This document shows positions 7,903 through 17,020 of a stretch of 64,000 bases of DNA, one piece after another; position 1 is the first letter of the stretch; the number at the start of each line of letters is the position of its first letter. The DNA lies in contig NZ_JARVHQ010000001.1 in the NCBI RefSeq assembly GCF_040459645.1, positions 1,178,001-1,242,000 of the forward strand, read 5' to 3'. The notes under the pieces were generated by a model. The model saw only the letters and a list, made by a program, of their open reading frames with translations. It made no database searches and was not told where the DNA came from. This stretch comes from Bacillus cereus group sp. RP43. Lineage in GTDB: Bacteria; Bacillota; Bacilli; Bacillales; Bacillaceae_G. A program made the translations under genes and the position numbers.

Positions 7903-7923
7903 GTAACTTGCGTTGCAAGGTAG
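7903..7923. promoter_or_regulatory. Candidate PadR operator 2
   Basis: GTAACTTGC-gtt-GCAAGGTAG is a 9+3+9 imperfect palindrome (7 of 9 pairs). It repeats the half-site of the stronger palindrome 22 bp away and lies between promoter and padR start. Confidence 0.75.
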
Positions 7924-7934
7924 CTGATATCCAA

Positions 7935-7963
7935 ATTATAACATCCAGTAACTTGCAACGCAA
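7935..7963 (-). promoter_or_regulatory. padR operon promoter
   Basis: On the minus strand TTGCGT (7958-7963), a 17-bp spacer and a consensus TATAAT (7935-7940). The -35 box lies inside the large palindrome. Confidence 0.7.
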
Positions 7964-7971
7964 GTTACTGG
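7945..7971. promoter_or_regulatory. Candidate PadR operator 1
   Basis: CCAGTAACTTGC (7945-7956) and its exact complement GCAAGTTACTGG (7960-7971) are separated by three bases, a perfect 12+3+12 inverted repeat overlapping the -35 box. Confidence 0.85.
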
Positions 7972-8036
7972 AGTGGAAAACTTTAATCTGTGTTAATTTT
8001 TCTTTGTTTCCCATACTAACGAGAGGAGGGAAGCAT

Positions 8037-9062
8037 ATGAAACCATTTATGCCAAAACTCGTTTACTTTGAACCGAGGGCACTCGAATATCCGCTTGGAA
8101 AAGAGCTTTATGCGAAGTTTACGAAGATGGGATTAGAAATTCGTGAAACGACATCACACAATCAAATTAGAAATTTGCCAGGCGAAAATGAATTGCAAAA
8201 GTATCGTAATGCAAAAGCGACACTTGTCGTTGGGGTGAGGAAGACGTTAAAGTTCGATACATCAAAACCGTCAGCTGAATATGCAATCCCGCTTGCAACA
8301 GGATGTATGGGGCATTGTCATTATTGTTATTTGCAAACGACACTTGGGAGTAAACCTTACGTAAGGGTGTATGTGAATCTAGATGAAATATTTGAGAAGG
8401 CAAAGCAATATATGGATGAAAGGACCCCTGAAATAACAAGATTTGAAGCGGCGTGTACATCAGACATCGTTGGAATTGATCATTTAACGCATGCATTAAA
8501 GCGGGCGATAGAGTTCATCGGAGAAAGTGAAAATGGACGTTTACGTTTCGTTACGAAATATTCGCACGTTGATCATTTATTAGATGCAAAGCATAATGGG
8601 AAAACGCGTTTTCGATTTAGCATTAATTCACGTTATGTGATTAAAAATTTTGAACCAGGGACTTCGCCATTTGAAGAGCGAATTGAGGCTGCTCGTAAAG
8701 TAGCGGGGGCTGGTTATCCTCTTGGCTTTATTGTTGCGCCAATTTATATGCATGAAGGATGGGAAGAAGGGTACCGTGAATTGTTTGAACGATTGTACAA
8801 TGCGTTAAAAGGCATGAAGATACCAAATTTAACGTTCGAATTAATTCAACATCGTTTTACGAAACCAGCCAAAAAAGTCATTCAAGAACGTTATCCGAGT
8901 ACGAAACTTGAAATGGATGAAGAGAAGCGGAAATATAAATGGGGACGATACGGTATTGGGAAATATGTATATCAAAAGGATGATGCGGAAGTATTAGAAG
9001 AAACAATACGAGGTTATATATATGAGTATTTTCCCGATGCAGAAATTCAATATTTTACATAA
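8037..9062 (+). CDS. splB: Spore photoproduct lyase
   Basis: 341 residues from the ATG at 8037, directly after GAGAGGAGGG. This radical-SAM enzyme reverses the UV-induced spore photoproduct thymine dimer during germination. The 4Fe-4S/SAM motif is C90-x3-C94-x2-C97 (GCMGHCHYCY), and C140 (EAACTSD) corresponds to the hydrogen-donor cysteine C141 known in B. subtilis. The length matches the family (342). There is no splA gene next to it. In Bacilli the gene is expressed in the forespore under sigma-G; I see no clear consensus promoter here. Confidence 0.97.
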   Translation: MKPFMPKLVYFEPRALEYPLGKELYAKFTKMGLEIRETTSHNQIRNLPGENELQKYRNAKATLVVGVRKTLKFDTSKPSAEYAIPLATGCMGHCHYCYLQTTLGSKPYVRVYVNLDEIFEKAKQYMDERTPEITRFEAACTSDIVGIDHLTHALKRAIEFIGESENGRLRFVTKYSHVDHLLDAKHNGKTRFRFSINSRYVIKNFEPGTSPFEERIEAARKVAGAGYPLGFIVAPIYMHEGWEEGYRELFERLYNALKGMKIPNLTFELIQHRFTKPAKKVIQERYPSTKLEMDEEKRKYKWGRYGIGKYVYQKDDAEVLEETIRGYIYEYFPDAEIQYFT

Positions 9063-9073
9063 GGGGAATCTGT

Positions 9074-9636
<563 letters not shown>

Positions 9637-9689
9637 GGGGAACGTGTGGCGTTTCCTTTTTTATTTCAATCGAAAAGGACGGGAGAATA

Positions 9690-10337
9690 ATGAAAGCAAT
9701 TATTTTTGATTTTGATGGATTAATTGTGGACACAGAAACAATATGGTTTCACTCTTTCAGAGATGCTGTTCGTGAATATGGCGGCGAGTTACCTTTAGAG
9801 GAATTTGCAAAATGTATTGGAACGACAGATGAAGTACTTTATGCATATTTAAAAGAGCAATTAAAAGAAAAATTTAACGAGCATGCATTAAAGGAAAAAG
9901 TAACAACTTTACATAAAGCGAAAATGAAAATACCAAAAGCGCGTGACGGGGTAAAAGAATATTTAGAAGAAGCGAAAGAACTTGGATTGAAAATTGCATT
10001 AGCCTCTAGTTCATCTAGGGAGTGGGTCGTTCGTTTTTTAGAAGAGCTACAAATTAGAGATTATTTTGAAGTGATTAAAACGAGAGAAGATGTAGAGAAG
10101 GTAAAACCAGATCCAGCTCTTTATAAAGTTACGATAGAAGAATTAGGAATTGAACTGTCAGAAGCTGTTGTATTTGAAGATTCATTAAATGGATTGAAAG
10201 CAGCGGTTGCAGCAGGATTAAAATGTATCGTCGTGCCTAATGATGTGACAAGAAATTTGCAATTTGAAAACCATCACCTTCGTATCGAAAGTATGAAAGA
10301 AAAAAGTTTGAAAGAAGTGCTTCAACATATAAAGTGA
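9690..10337 (+). CDS. HAD-superfamily phosphatase, YhcW/beta-phosphoglucomutase type
   Basis: 215 residues. HAD motifs: I, FDFDGLIVDTE (residues 5-15, nucleophile D7 and acid D9); II, LASSSS (about 107-112); III, K at about 143 (VEKVKPDPALY); IV, VVFEDSLNGLKAA (about 158-170). The alpha-helical cap between motifs I and II is the subclass I type of beta-phosphoglucomutase-like phosphatases. The substrate cannot be told from sequence. It follows mntR by 53 bases with its own GGGAGAATA and is followed by a repeat-like region and terminator. Confidence 0.88.
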   Translation: MKAIIFDFDGLIVDTETIWFHSFRDAVREYGGELPLEEFAKCIGTTDEVLYAYLKEQLKEKFNEHALKEKVTTLHKAKMKIPKARDGVKEYLEEAKELGLKIALASSSSREWVVRFLEELQIRDYFEVIKTREDVEKVKPDPALYKVTIEELGIELSEAVVFEDSLNGLKAAVAAGLKCIVVPNDVTRNLQFENHHLRIESMKEKSLKEVLQHIK

Positions 10338-10342
10338 AACTT

Positions 10343-10395
10343 TAATCAGTAGGGAGGCTCATCTTCCACTGATTATTAGCCCCGTACCAACCGGG
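10343..10395 (+). repeat. Two intergenic hairpins, possible B. cereus-group repeat element
   Basis: The first hairpin pairs TAATCAGT (10343-10350) with ACTGATTA (10368-10375); the second pairs CCCG (10381-10384) with CGGG (10392-10395). They lie between the HAD stop and the terminator, encode nothing, and look like the short intergenic repeats of this species group. Confidence 0.45.
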
Positions 10396-10401
10396 ATAAA
10401 A

Positions 10402-10436
10402 AAAGACCGTATTTCCTAAAAGGAAGCACGGTCTTT
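10402..10436. terminator. Bidirectional terminator between HAD gene and yqhP
   Basis: AAAGACCGT pairs with ACGGTCTTT, with an inner TTCCT/AGGAA stem; A and T tracts flank it. Confidence 0.88.
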
Positions 10437-10817
10437 CTTTTTGTTTTTCTTACCTTCAATGACAGTTAAATGAGATTGTTTTCTTTTTCTTTTCAACGAT
10501 GGAGAATTACCCTTTTTCCCCTTGTCATCAGAAGCATTTCGTTTCAAGAAAGAATTACTTAGGGGTGCTACATTTTGTTTCCCGTGTTTGCGGTTCGATT
10601 GTTTCGCTGCACGCTTATATGAGCTTTGCGAATTTGCAGAACCACTAGAGTTTGTAAACATTTTGTAGAGTAAGTAAAAGATACCGACGACAGCCAACAT
10701 GATACCAATGTTTTTCAATACTTGCATTGGATCCGTAATAACAGATGAAACAAGGCCGAATATTGCTAATCCGATAATAAGCACAAATATAGCGAATGTA
10801 AACGAACGACCGTTCAT
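10416..10817 (-). CDS. yqhP: YqhP-like membrane protein with basic tail
   Basis: 133 residues from the ATG at 10817, with GGAGGTG six bases upstream. Two transmembrane helices (about residues 6-26 and 37-56) are followed by a 75-residue tail very rich in Lys, Arg, Ser and Asn, expected in the cytoplasm. Position beside yqhQ and length match YqhP (SA1362 family). The function is unknown; the basic tail could bind nucleic acid or acidic lipid head groups, which is only inference. The terminator hairpin overlaps its 3' end. Confidence 0.8.
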   Translation of the reverse strand: MNGRSFTFAIFVLIIGLAIFGLVSSVITDPMQVLKNIGIMLAVVGIFYLLYKMFTNSSGSANSQSSYKRAAKQSNRKHGKQNVAPLSNSFLKRNASDDKGKKGNSPSLKRKRKQSHLTVIEGKKNKKKDRASF

Positions 10818-10896
10818 AAGGGACACCTCCTAAAAACATATATTAAAATTAGTATATTAACGATGAGGAAAGGAGTTGAACACCATTTTTAAATAA

Positions 10897-11817
10897 TTAT
10901 TGTTTGTTTTCTAAACGTAATAATTCTTCAAACGATGCGATTGCAACTTCCGCTTGATCATCTGTTGGTTCTTTCGTTGTTAATAGTTGCAGCCATAATC
11001 CTGGATATCCAAGTACTCGTAAAACAGGGACATCTCGTAATCGATTGGTAAATTGTAATACTTCAAAAGAAATACCGAGAACAACTGGAATTAATAAAAT
11101 TCGGTTTACTACCCTTGCCCAAAGCGGATCTGTAGGGACGAGGAAATAGACAAACATTCCAATAATGACCGTAAATATAATAAAGCTACTGCCACAGCGA
11201 TAATGGAGGCGAGTTTGCTTTTGAACATTTTCTACAGTCAGTGGAAGATTATTCTCGTAAGCATTGATTACTTTATGTTCCGCACCGTGGTACTGAAATA
11301 CCCGCTTAATAAGTGGGGTTAAAGAAATGAAGTATATATAGCTCAATAATAGCATGAGCTTAATGACACTTTCGACAATGATTTGCCCTGTATGAGATGG
11401 GAAAATCGGTCTCGTTAATTCAGCTAAAAGTGCAGGAACTGCTGTGAAAATTACTTTACCGAATATGAACGATAAAACGCCAACTGCTGCAACTCCTAAT
11501 ACCATCGTTAATTTTGATTGTTCTTCTTTTTTATTTGCAAGTTGTTCATCTTCTTCTGGGTGGACATCAAATCGTTCTGAAGCAAAGTTTAAATGTTTCG
11601 CTCCATTCGCACTTGCATCCACAATAGCGGCAATACCTCGTAAAAATGGAATTTTTTTTAGTAGAGACAATGCTTTATTACGAACGCGTGGTAAACGATA
11701 AAATTCAATCGATTTATCTTTACGACGAACCGCTGTAACAGTATATTCTCTACCGCCAAACATAACTCCTTCTATGACCGCTTGCCCGCCATATATTTGT
11801 TTTGACTCTTCTGCCAT
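10897..11817 (-). CDS. yqhQ: YqhQ, DUF1385 multipass membrane protein
   Basis: 306 residues from the ATG at 11817; the longer open frame upstream lacks a ribosome binding site. The N-terminus has the family block YGGQAVIEGVMFGGREYTVT, and the centre has the motif YHGAEHKVINAYEN, both diagnostic of DUF1385. There are four to five membrane helices between residues 105 and 280. The molecular function is unestablished. It is divergent from yqhR, with 244 bases between them that contain no gene. Confidence 0.9.
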   Translation of the reverse strand: MAEESKQIYGGQAVIEGVMFGGREYTVTAVRRKDKSIEFYRLPRVRNKALSLLKKIPFLRGIAAIVDASANGAKHLNFASERFDVHPEEDEQLANKKEEQSKLTMVLGVAAVGVLSFIFGKVIFTAVPALLAELTRPIFPSHTGQIIVESVIKLMLLLSYIYFISLTPLIKRVFQYHGAEHKVINAYENNLPLTVENVQKQTRLHYRCGSSFIIFTVIIGMFVYFLVPTDPLWARVVNRILLIPVVLGISFEVLQFTNRLRDVPVLRVLGYPGLWLQLLTTKEPTDDQAEVAIASFEELLRLENKQ

Positions 11818-12061
11818 GTTAACACCAACCTGTATTTGTTTCTCTCTTATGTAGAAAAAGAGGCAATTGTCATACTTGGTTCTGTCATCTTGAAATAAGA
11901 CAATCACCGAGTTTCCTTTATTTTATCGACAAATACAGGCAGATGACAAGGGAAAATATTACGAGAGTCGGACATTTCTTATTCTTTTTATAGACAAATT
12001 TTGCAGGATTTAAACATGCTTCAAAATAGTTTCGGGCATACTATTGAGCGGAGGTGTCAAT

Positions 12062-12547
12062 GTGAATCAAGAACAATCAACAATAAGAAACTTTGTACAA
12101 ATTGGTTTATTTGGTGGCTTATTTTGGGGAGGTATATGGTATTTCCTTCATATATTCTCATTTACAGAAGCTGGCCCTAACTATTTACTTTTACCGTTTG
12201 CATTTGGAGATTGGAAAGAAGGGGTTTGGGGAAATGTACTAGGTATCGTTTGCATGGGACTTCTTTCAATTTTAGTGGCATTTCTCTATAAAGCTCTTTT
12301 TAAAAAGTTTGAAGGAGTATTACCTGGCATAATATACGGTTTATTTTGGTGGGCATTATTATTTTTTGGGATGGGGCTAATGGCACCTGCTATTAAAAGT
12401 GCACTCCATTTACCGAAAGAAACAATTGTAACGACAGTATGTATCTTTATATTATATGGTGTTTTTATTTCGTATTCTGTAGCATTCGAATCGAATAATA
12501 CAAATAGAGGAGAAGGGATCGAGAAGACAAACTATTCAAATAAGTGA
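12062..12547 (+). CDS. yqhR: YqhR-family membrane protein
   Basis: 161 residues from a GTG at 12062, chosen because GGAGGTG is five bases upstream; a TTG at 12044 overlaps that site. Four hydrophobic segments (about residues 10-35, 55-80, 90-115 and 120-140) and a polar C-terminal tail make it an integral membrane protein. The aromatic-rich stretch FGGLFWGGIWYFLH is typical of the family. It precedes aroQ as in B. subtilis. The function is unknown. Confidence 0.85.
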   Translation: MNQEQSTIRNFVQIGLFGGLFWGGIWYFLHIFSFTEAGPNYLLLPFAFGDWKEGVWGNVLGIVCMGLLSILVAFLYKALFKKFEGVLPGIIYGLFWWALLFFGMGLMAPAIKSALHLPKETIVTTVCIFILYGVFISYSVAFESNNTNRGEGIEKTNYSNK

Positions 12548-12602
12548 TTCCTATGTTAAAATGTCGTATAGACATTCTTTAATATTAAGGAGTTTTAAGA
12601 AA

Positions 12603-13043
12603 ATGAAAAAGTTACTCCTCGTAAATGGTCCTAACCTAAATCGCCTTGGCGTTAGGGAAGTAAATGTATACGGAAAAGGAACGTTAGCGACGCTTGAAAC
12701 AGATATGAAACAAGAAGCAGAGAAAATGGGAGTGGAGTTAGAATGTTTTCAATCGAATCATGAAGGAGCTATTATTGATATTATTCATGAGGCTGATGAC
12801 ATATATGAAGGAATCATTCTAAATCCGGGTGCATTTACGCATTATAGCTATGCGATTCGGGATGCTATCGCAAGTGTTTCGATTCCAGTTATTGAAGTAC
12901 ATATTTCTAACATTCACGGGCGTGAGTCGTTTCGTCATGAATCTGTGACAGCGGCTGTTTGTGCGGGACAAATTGTTGGATTTGGTTTTTATGGTTATAA
13001 GCTAGCGTTATTTGCATTAATGGAGAAATTGAGGGAGGCATAA
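12603..13043 (+). CDS. aroQ: Type II 3-dehydroquinate dehydratase
   Basis: 146 residues from the ATG at 12603, which restores the family N-terminus KKLLLVNGPNLNRLG; an upstream frame has no support. It converts 3-dehydroquinate to 3-dehydroshikimate in the shikimate pathway (yqhS of B. subtilis). Conserved pieces visible are the catalytic Tyr in VYGKGTL (about residue 24), NPGAFTHYSYAIRDA and the histidine motif IEVHISNIHGRE. It is followed four bases later by papB, so the two are likely coupled. Confidence 0.95.
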   Translation: MKKLLLVNGPNLNRLGVREVNVYGKGTLATLETDMKQEAEKMGVELECFQSNHEGAIIDIIHEADDIYEGIILNPGAFTHYSYAIRDAIASVSIPVIEVHISNIHGRESFRHESVTAAVCAGQIVGFGFYGYKLALFALMEKLREA

Positions 13044-13047
13044 AGTC

Positions 13048-14109
13048 ATGGAAAAGATCGAAAGATTAAGAAGTGCGTTTGATGAGGCTGGTATTGACGG
13101 TATCGTATTAACGAATGAACATAGCCGTAGATATATGGCGAATTTCACAGGAACAGCTGGTGTTGTACTAATTTCAAAAGAGCGTGCTCTATTTATTACA
13201 GATTTCCGTTATGTAGAGCAAGCTAGTAAGCAAGCGGTTGGATACGAAATAGTGCAGCATTCAGGATTACTTCTTGATGAAGTTGCGAAACAAGTTAAAG
13301 AACTTGGAATTCAAAAGCTAGGATTTGAGCAAGATACTCTTACATATAGTTCCTACGTAACGCATAATGAAGCGATCGAAGCTGAATTTATCCCGACTTC
13401 TGGGCTTGTAGAAAAGTTACGCTTGATAAAGACTGATTCAGAGATTAAGATATTAAAGGAAGCTGCACAGATTGCAGATGCTGCCTTTGAGCATATTCTA
13501 TCATTCATTCGCCCGGGAGTATCTGAAATTGAAGTGTCAAATGAACTTGAATTTTTCATGAGAAAACAAGGAGCAACATCTTCTTCGTTTGATATTATCG
13601 TTGCTTCAGGTCTTCGTTCGGCATTACCGCACGGCGTGGCATCTGAAAAAGTGATAGAAACAGGAGATTTCGTTACATTAGACTTCGGCGCTTATTACAA
13701 AGGATATTGTTCTGATATTACTCGTACAATTGCAGTCGGTGAACCATCTGATAAATTAAAAGAAATTTATAATGTCGTTTTAGAAGCACAACTACGTGGT
13801 GTGAACGGTATTAAAGCTGGTTTAACGGGCCGTGAGGCTGATGCATTAACGCGTGATTACATAACGGAAAAAGGATATGGAGAATACTTCGGACACTCTA
13901 CTGGTCATGGAATTGGTCTTGAAATCCATGAAGCGCCAGGTTTAGCTTTCCGTTCTGATACAGTACTTGAACCAGGTATGGCTGTAACAGTAGAACCAGG
14001 TATTTATATTCCAGGTGTTGGCGGAGTACGTATTGAAGATGATATCATTGTAACAAGTGAAGGTAATGAAGTAATAACGAAATCACCAAAAGAACTTATT
14101 ATTTTGTAA
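13048..14109 (+). CDS. papB: Xaa-Pro aminopeptidase/dipeptidase, M24B family
   Basis: 353 residues. An N-terminal creatinase-like domain (1-125) is followed by a pita-bread metallopeptidase domain. The metal ligands are visible as LDFGAYYKGYCSDITRT (two Asp), GHSTGHGIGLEIHE (His), EPGMAVTVEPGIYI (Glu) and VRIEDD (Glu). The enzyme removes the residue preceding proline from small peptides in the cytoplasm. It corresponds to yqhT and lies between aroQ and efp, the conserved Firmicute order; peptides with proline link loosely to EF-P function. Confidence 0.95.
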   Translation: MEKIERLRSAFDEAGIDGIVLTNEHSRRYMANFTGTAGVVLISKERALFITDFRYVEQASKQAVGYEIVQHSGLLLDEVAKQVKELGIQKLGFEQDTLTYSSYVTHNEAIEAEFIPTSGLVEKLRLIKTDSEIKILKEAAQIADAAFEHILSFIRPGVSEIEVSNELEFFMRKQGATSSSFDIIVASGLRSALPHGVASEKVIETGDFVTLDFGAYYKGYCSDITRTIAVGEPSDKLKEIYNVVLEAQLRGVNGIKAGLTGREADALTRDYITEKGYGEYFGHSTGHGIGLEIHEAPGLAFRSDTVLEPGMAVTVEPGIYIPGVGGVRIEDDIIVTSEGNEVITKSPKELIIL

Positions 14110-14130
14110 TACACAGGAGGATTTTTTTAC

Positions 14131-14688
14131 ATGATTTCAGTAAACGATTTTCGTACAGGTTTAACAATCTCAGTGGACAATGCCCTTTGGCAAGTAATGG
14201 ATTTCCAACACGTAAAGCCAGGTAAAGGTGCTGCATTCGTTCGCTCTAAACTACGTAACCTTCGCACAGGATCTGTTCAAGAGAAAACATTCCGTGCAGG
14301 TGAAAAAGTAGAAAAAGCACACATCGAAAACCGTCGTATGCAATACTTATACGCGAGTGGTGAGTCTCACGTATTTATGGATAACGGAACTTATGAGCAA
14401 ATCGAACTTGGCGAAAACCAAATCGAGCGCGAACTTAAATTCCTAAAAGAAAACATGGAAGTATCTATTATGACATACCAAGATGAAGTACTTGGTGTTG
14501 AACTTCCAAACACAGTTGAATTAAAAGTGTCAGAAACAGAGCCTGGTATTAAAGGTGACACAGCTTCTAACGTAACAAAACCAGCTACATTAGAAACTGG
14601 TCTTGTTGTACAAGTACCAATCTTTATTAACGAAGGCGAAATGCTTATCATCAACACTGGTGAAGGTAAATACGTTTCTCGTGCATAG
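14131..14688 (+). CDS. efp: Translation elongation factor P
   Basis: 185 residues, ATG after ACAGGAGG. It has three beta-barrel domains: KOW-like (1-64), OB (65-128) and a C-terminal barrel. It binds between the P and E sites and rescues ribosomes stalled on polyproline. The modified lysine is K32 in [12 protein letters not shown]. The codon usage is visibly biased to the preferred set, as expected for a highly expressed gene. A strong terminator follows. Confidence 0.98.
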   Translation: MISVNDFRTGLTISVDNALWQVMDFQHVKPGKGAAFVRSKLRNLRTGSVQEKTFRAGEKVEKAHIENRRMQYLYASGESHVFMDNGTYEQIELGENQIERELKFLKENMEVSIMTYQDEVLGVELPNTVELKVSETEPGIKGDTASNVTKPATLETGLVVQVPIFINEGEMLIINTGEGKYVSRA

Positions 14689-14689
14689 T

Positions 14690-14724
14690 AAAAAAGCACT
14701 CGTGATTATCACGAGTGCTTTTTT
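14690..14724. terminator. Bidirectional terminator after efp
   Basis: A 16-bp perfect stem ending in six A/T pairs (14690-14705 with 14709-14724) and a three-base loop. It also ends the convergent minus-strand pair. Confidence 0.95.
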
Positions 14725-15043
14725 ATAGGAAGTAGGGAAGGTAGTAAATTGCGGTTATAACAAAACTAACTGTGACGAGTGAAAGGGTACCCATAATATA
14801 TGGAGTCAAAACAATTTGAAACGGGCGTATTTCACCAGTTTCAACACCGGTAAAAGTTTTATTCGTTACATGATCCATATTGTTATTTCTAAAGTTACTC
14901 ATAATAATTAACCACGTAATTGCAAATATTGCTAGACTACCAAGGAAAAAGCTCTCCATAAATGACCAGCCAACCATTTTTGAAAAAAGATAAATAATAG
15001 CTAATTCTACTACAATTGTTAAACTAATTTTCAATCCCTTCAT
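14723..15043 (-). CDS. Small membrane protein, DUF3899-like
   Basis: 106 residues from the ATG at 15043 (GAGGGGGGA directly upstream). Three hydrophobic helices (about residues 3-22, 27-48 and 82-104) and a polar loop after the second. It overlaps the end of the upstream acetyltransferase gene by 20 bases, so the two are cotranscribed. It loosely resembles DUF3899 proteins; I am not sure. Both genes are absent from this position in B. subtilis, where yqhV follows efp directly. Confidence 0.65.
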   Translation of the reverse strand: MKGLKISLTIVVELAIIYLFSKMVGWSFMESFFLGSLAIFAITWLIIMSNFRNNNMDHVTNKTFTGVETGEIRPFQIVLTPYIMGTLSLVTVSFVITAIYYLPYFL

Positions 15044-15602
15044 ATTTTCCCCCCTCATTTTGTACTTTCAACCAATTTGAAAATTTTTCGCATGATACAA
15101 CATGCAGTACGCAAGGTGATTTTACTTCTTTCTCCAAAGCAGCATGTACGTCTGGAAATTGTTTTTCCGCATGTAATGAAATGTAAGGTAGTTTCTCTTG
15201 TGCTTTTAAAGAGCGAATGTTAGTCGTTTTAGCACCGGCAAATACGTATGTAAGTTGCAAGTCTAAAAAAGCGATTTTAAAGATCTCTTTTTTAGCAGCT
15301 TCGTTATATCCTCTTCCCCAATATTGATAGCCGAGCCAACTTCCAATATGTGAGTGCTTTTGTTCGTAATTAATATGTTTAAGTGTCGTGAGGCCAATTA
15401 CTTCATTTTTCTCACTTACAATCACTCTTGATAAGGAGTGTTTTTTTCGTTCCTCTCCAATTGCAAAAAGAATGAATGCCTTTGTATCTTCCACTGATTC
15501 TACTTTTATCCCCAATGCATTTTTTACATGCGGATTGCTTGATAGTTCAAAAATCACATTTGCATATTGTAAATCGAGCGGTAATAAAGTAACATGCTGC
15601 AT
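15024..15602 (-). CDS. GNAT-family N-acetyltransferase (RimJ/RimL type)
   Basis: 192 residues. The acetyl-CoA binding fold is recognisable from VIVSEKNEVIGLTTLKHI, SHIGSWLGYQYWGRGYNEAA (the Q/R-x-x-G-x-G/A loop is QYWGRGYNEA) and the following IAFLDLQLTYVFAGA. Proteins of this class acetylate N-terminal amines of peptides, amino acids or antibiotics; the substrate is not readable. It is the first gene of a two-gene minus-strand unit. Confidence 0.8.
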   Translation of the reverse strand: MQHVTLLPLDLQYANVIFELSSNPHVKNALGIKVESVEDTKAFILFAIGEERKKHSLSRVIVSEKNEVIGLTTLKHINYEQKHSHIGSWLGYQYWGRGYNEAAKKEIFKIAFLDLQLTYVFAGAKTTNIRSLKAQEKLPYISLHAEKQFPDVHAALEKEVKSPCVLHVVSCEKFSNWLKVQNEGGKYEGIEN

Positions 15603-15784
15603 CGTCTATGCTCCTTTTCTATTAAATATACCATAAACTAATGAGAATATTCAGATTTTAGTAAAGTCGATAGAGAAAAAATTATGTTTTTACTTCTGAA
15701 ATAGACAACCTCTGCATATGGTTGTACAAATATATTCTTTTTCAGAATAAGGAAGTAGTAACTGTTATGGGAGAAGGTGGGAGA

Positions 15785-16066
15785 ATGAAACAGTGGCTAG
15801 CGGCAATGGAAACATCCGTGCTTGTTATGGGGTTACTTCGGTTGTTTTCAGGTAGCGCGGAAATATTCGCCGCTTTGCTTATGCTTTACGTGAATGATGC
15901 GAAGAAAGCATTGTTTATAAATGGTATGTTGGCGTTTGTTGGACCGACCGTATTAATTTTAACAATGACAATTGGCATAGCGAGTGTAGCAAGTGAGATT
16001 TCTTTCTTGAAACTCTTTTTTTTAGCACTTGGAATTGGCTGCATTTTTATCGCGTTGTTGAAATAG
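15785..16066 (+). CDS. yqhV: YqhV, small membrane protein upstream of spoIIIA
   Basis: 93 residues from the ATG at 15785, the same length as B. subtilis YqhV; longer in-frame starts upstream lack a ribosome binding site, whereas AAGGTGGGAG precedes this one. Three hydrophobic helices fill the sequence. It lies 27 bases before spoIIIAA, as in B. subtilis, where the sigma-E promoter of the spoIIIA operon lies nearby. The function is unknown. Confidence 0.85.
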   Translation: MKQWLAAMETSVLVMGLLRLFSGSAEIFAALLMLYVNDAKKALFINGMLAFVGPTVLILTMTIGIASVASEISFLKLFFLALGIGCIFIALLK

Positions 16067-16093
16067 TAAGTCGAGTATAGTGGGGAGAAGCTT

Positions 16094-17020
16094 ATGAAAG
16101 AAGTATTAGAAGTTTTACCGAAAACGATGAGACAGTTAGTTGAAGGCTGTAAACAATATGATGCTCTAGAGGAAATTCGCGTTCGAATTGGAAGGCCACT
16201 AGAGTGTATCGCACATGGAGAAGTGTTTTTTTATGACTATATCGCTACAGCGGAAGATGCAATCCATTTATTGAATAAATTAAGTCAGTTCTCAATTTAT
16301 ATGATGGAAGAGGAATTGAAACGTGGATATGTGACACTACGAGGAGGACATAGAATTGGCCTAGCTGGAAAAGTCATTACAGAAAAAAGTGCAGTGAAAA
16401 TGATTCGGGATGTCTCTTCTTTTAATATTCGTATTGCCCGTCAAAAAATAGGGATTGCTGAGCCGCTTTTGCCATATTTGTATGAAACACGATGGTTAAA
16501 CACGATGGTAATTGGCCCACCGCAAACGGGAAAAACAACACTTTTAAGAGATGTAGCACGCTGTATGAGTCAAGGTGTAAGTGCTTCGAAAATTCCTTCA
16601 TGTAAAGTGGGGATTATTGATGAACGATCAGAAATTGCGGGCTGTGTGAAAGGAATTCCGCAATATGACTTTGGCGCGCGAGTAGATGTATTAGACGCTT
16701 GTCCAAAAGCTGAAGGAATGATGATGATGATTCGTTCTATGAGCCCAGACGTATTAATCGTAGATGAAATTGGACGTAAAGAAGATAGTGAAGCGATTAT
16801 GGAGGCGGTGCATGCAGGCGTTCAGCTTTTTATAAGTGCACACGGATTTTCTTATGATGATGTTGTGAAACGTCCATCGTTACAGGCGGTGCTGGAACTT
16901 GGTGTATTTGATAGGTTTGTGGAATTGTCAAAAGCTAGAGGACCAGGAACAGTTATGCAAGTGAAAGATAGAGATGGAAAACCAGTATTACCTCATAGAA
17001 AGGCTCAAGGCGTATGGTGA
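16094..17020 (+). CDS. spoIIIAA: Stage III sporulation protein AA, ATPase
   Basis: 308 residues. A secretion-type ATPase of the VirB11/GspE relatives, thought to power the mother cell-forespore channel. Walker A is GPPQTGKT at residues 141-148 and Walker B is LIVDEI at about 221-226. The first 125 residues are the N-terminal interaction domain. It is cytoplasmic in the mother cell. It is the first gene of the eight-gene spoIIIA operon and overlaps spoIIIAB by seven bases. Confidence 0.97.
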   Translation: MKEVLEVLPKTMRQLVEGCKQYDALEEIRVRIGRPLECIAHGEVFFYDYIATAEDAIHLLNKLSQFSIYMMEEELKRGYVTLRGGHRIGLAGKVITEKSAVKMIRDVSSFNIRIARQKIGIAEPLLPYLYETRWLNTMVIGPPQTGKTTLLRDVARCMSQGVSASKIPSCKVGIIDERSEIAGCVKGIPQYDFGARVDVLDACPKAEGMMMMIRSMSPDVLIVDEIGRKEDSEAIMEAVHAGVQLFISAHGFSYDDVVKRPSLQAVLELGVFDRFVELSKARGPGTVMQVKDRDGKPVLPHRKAQGVW

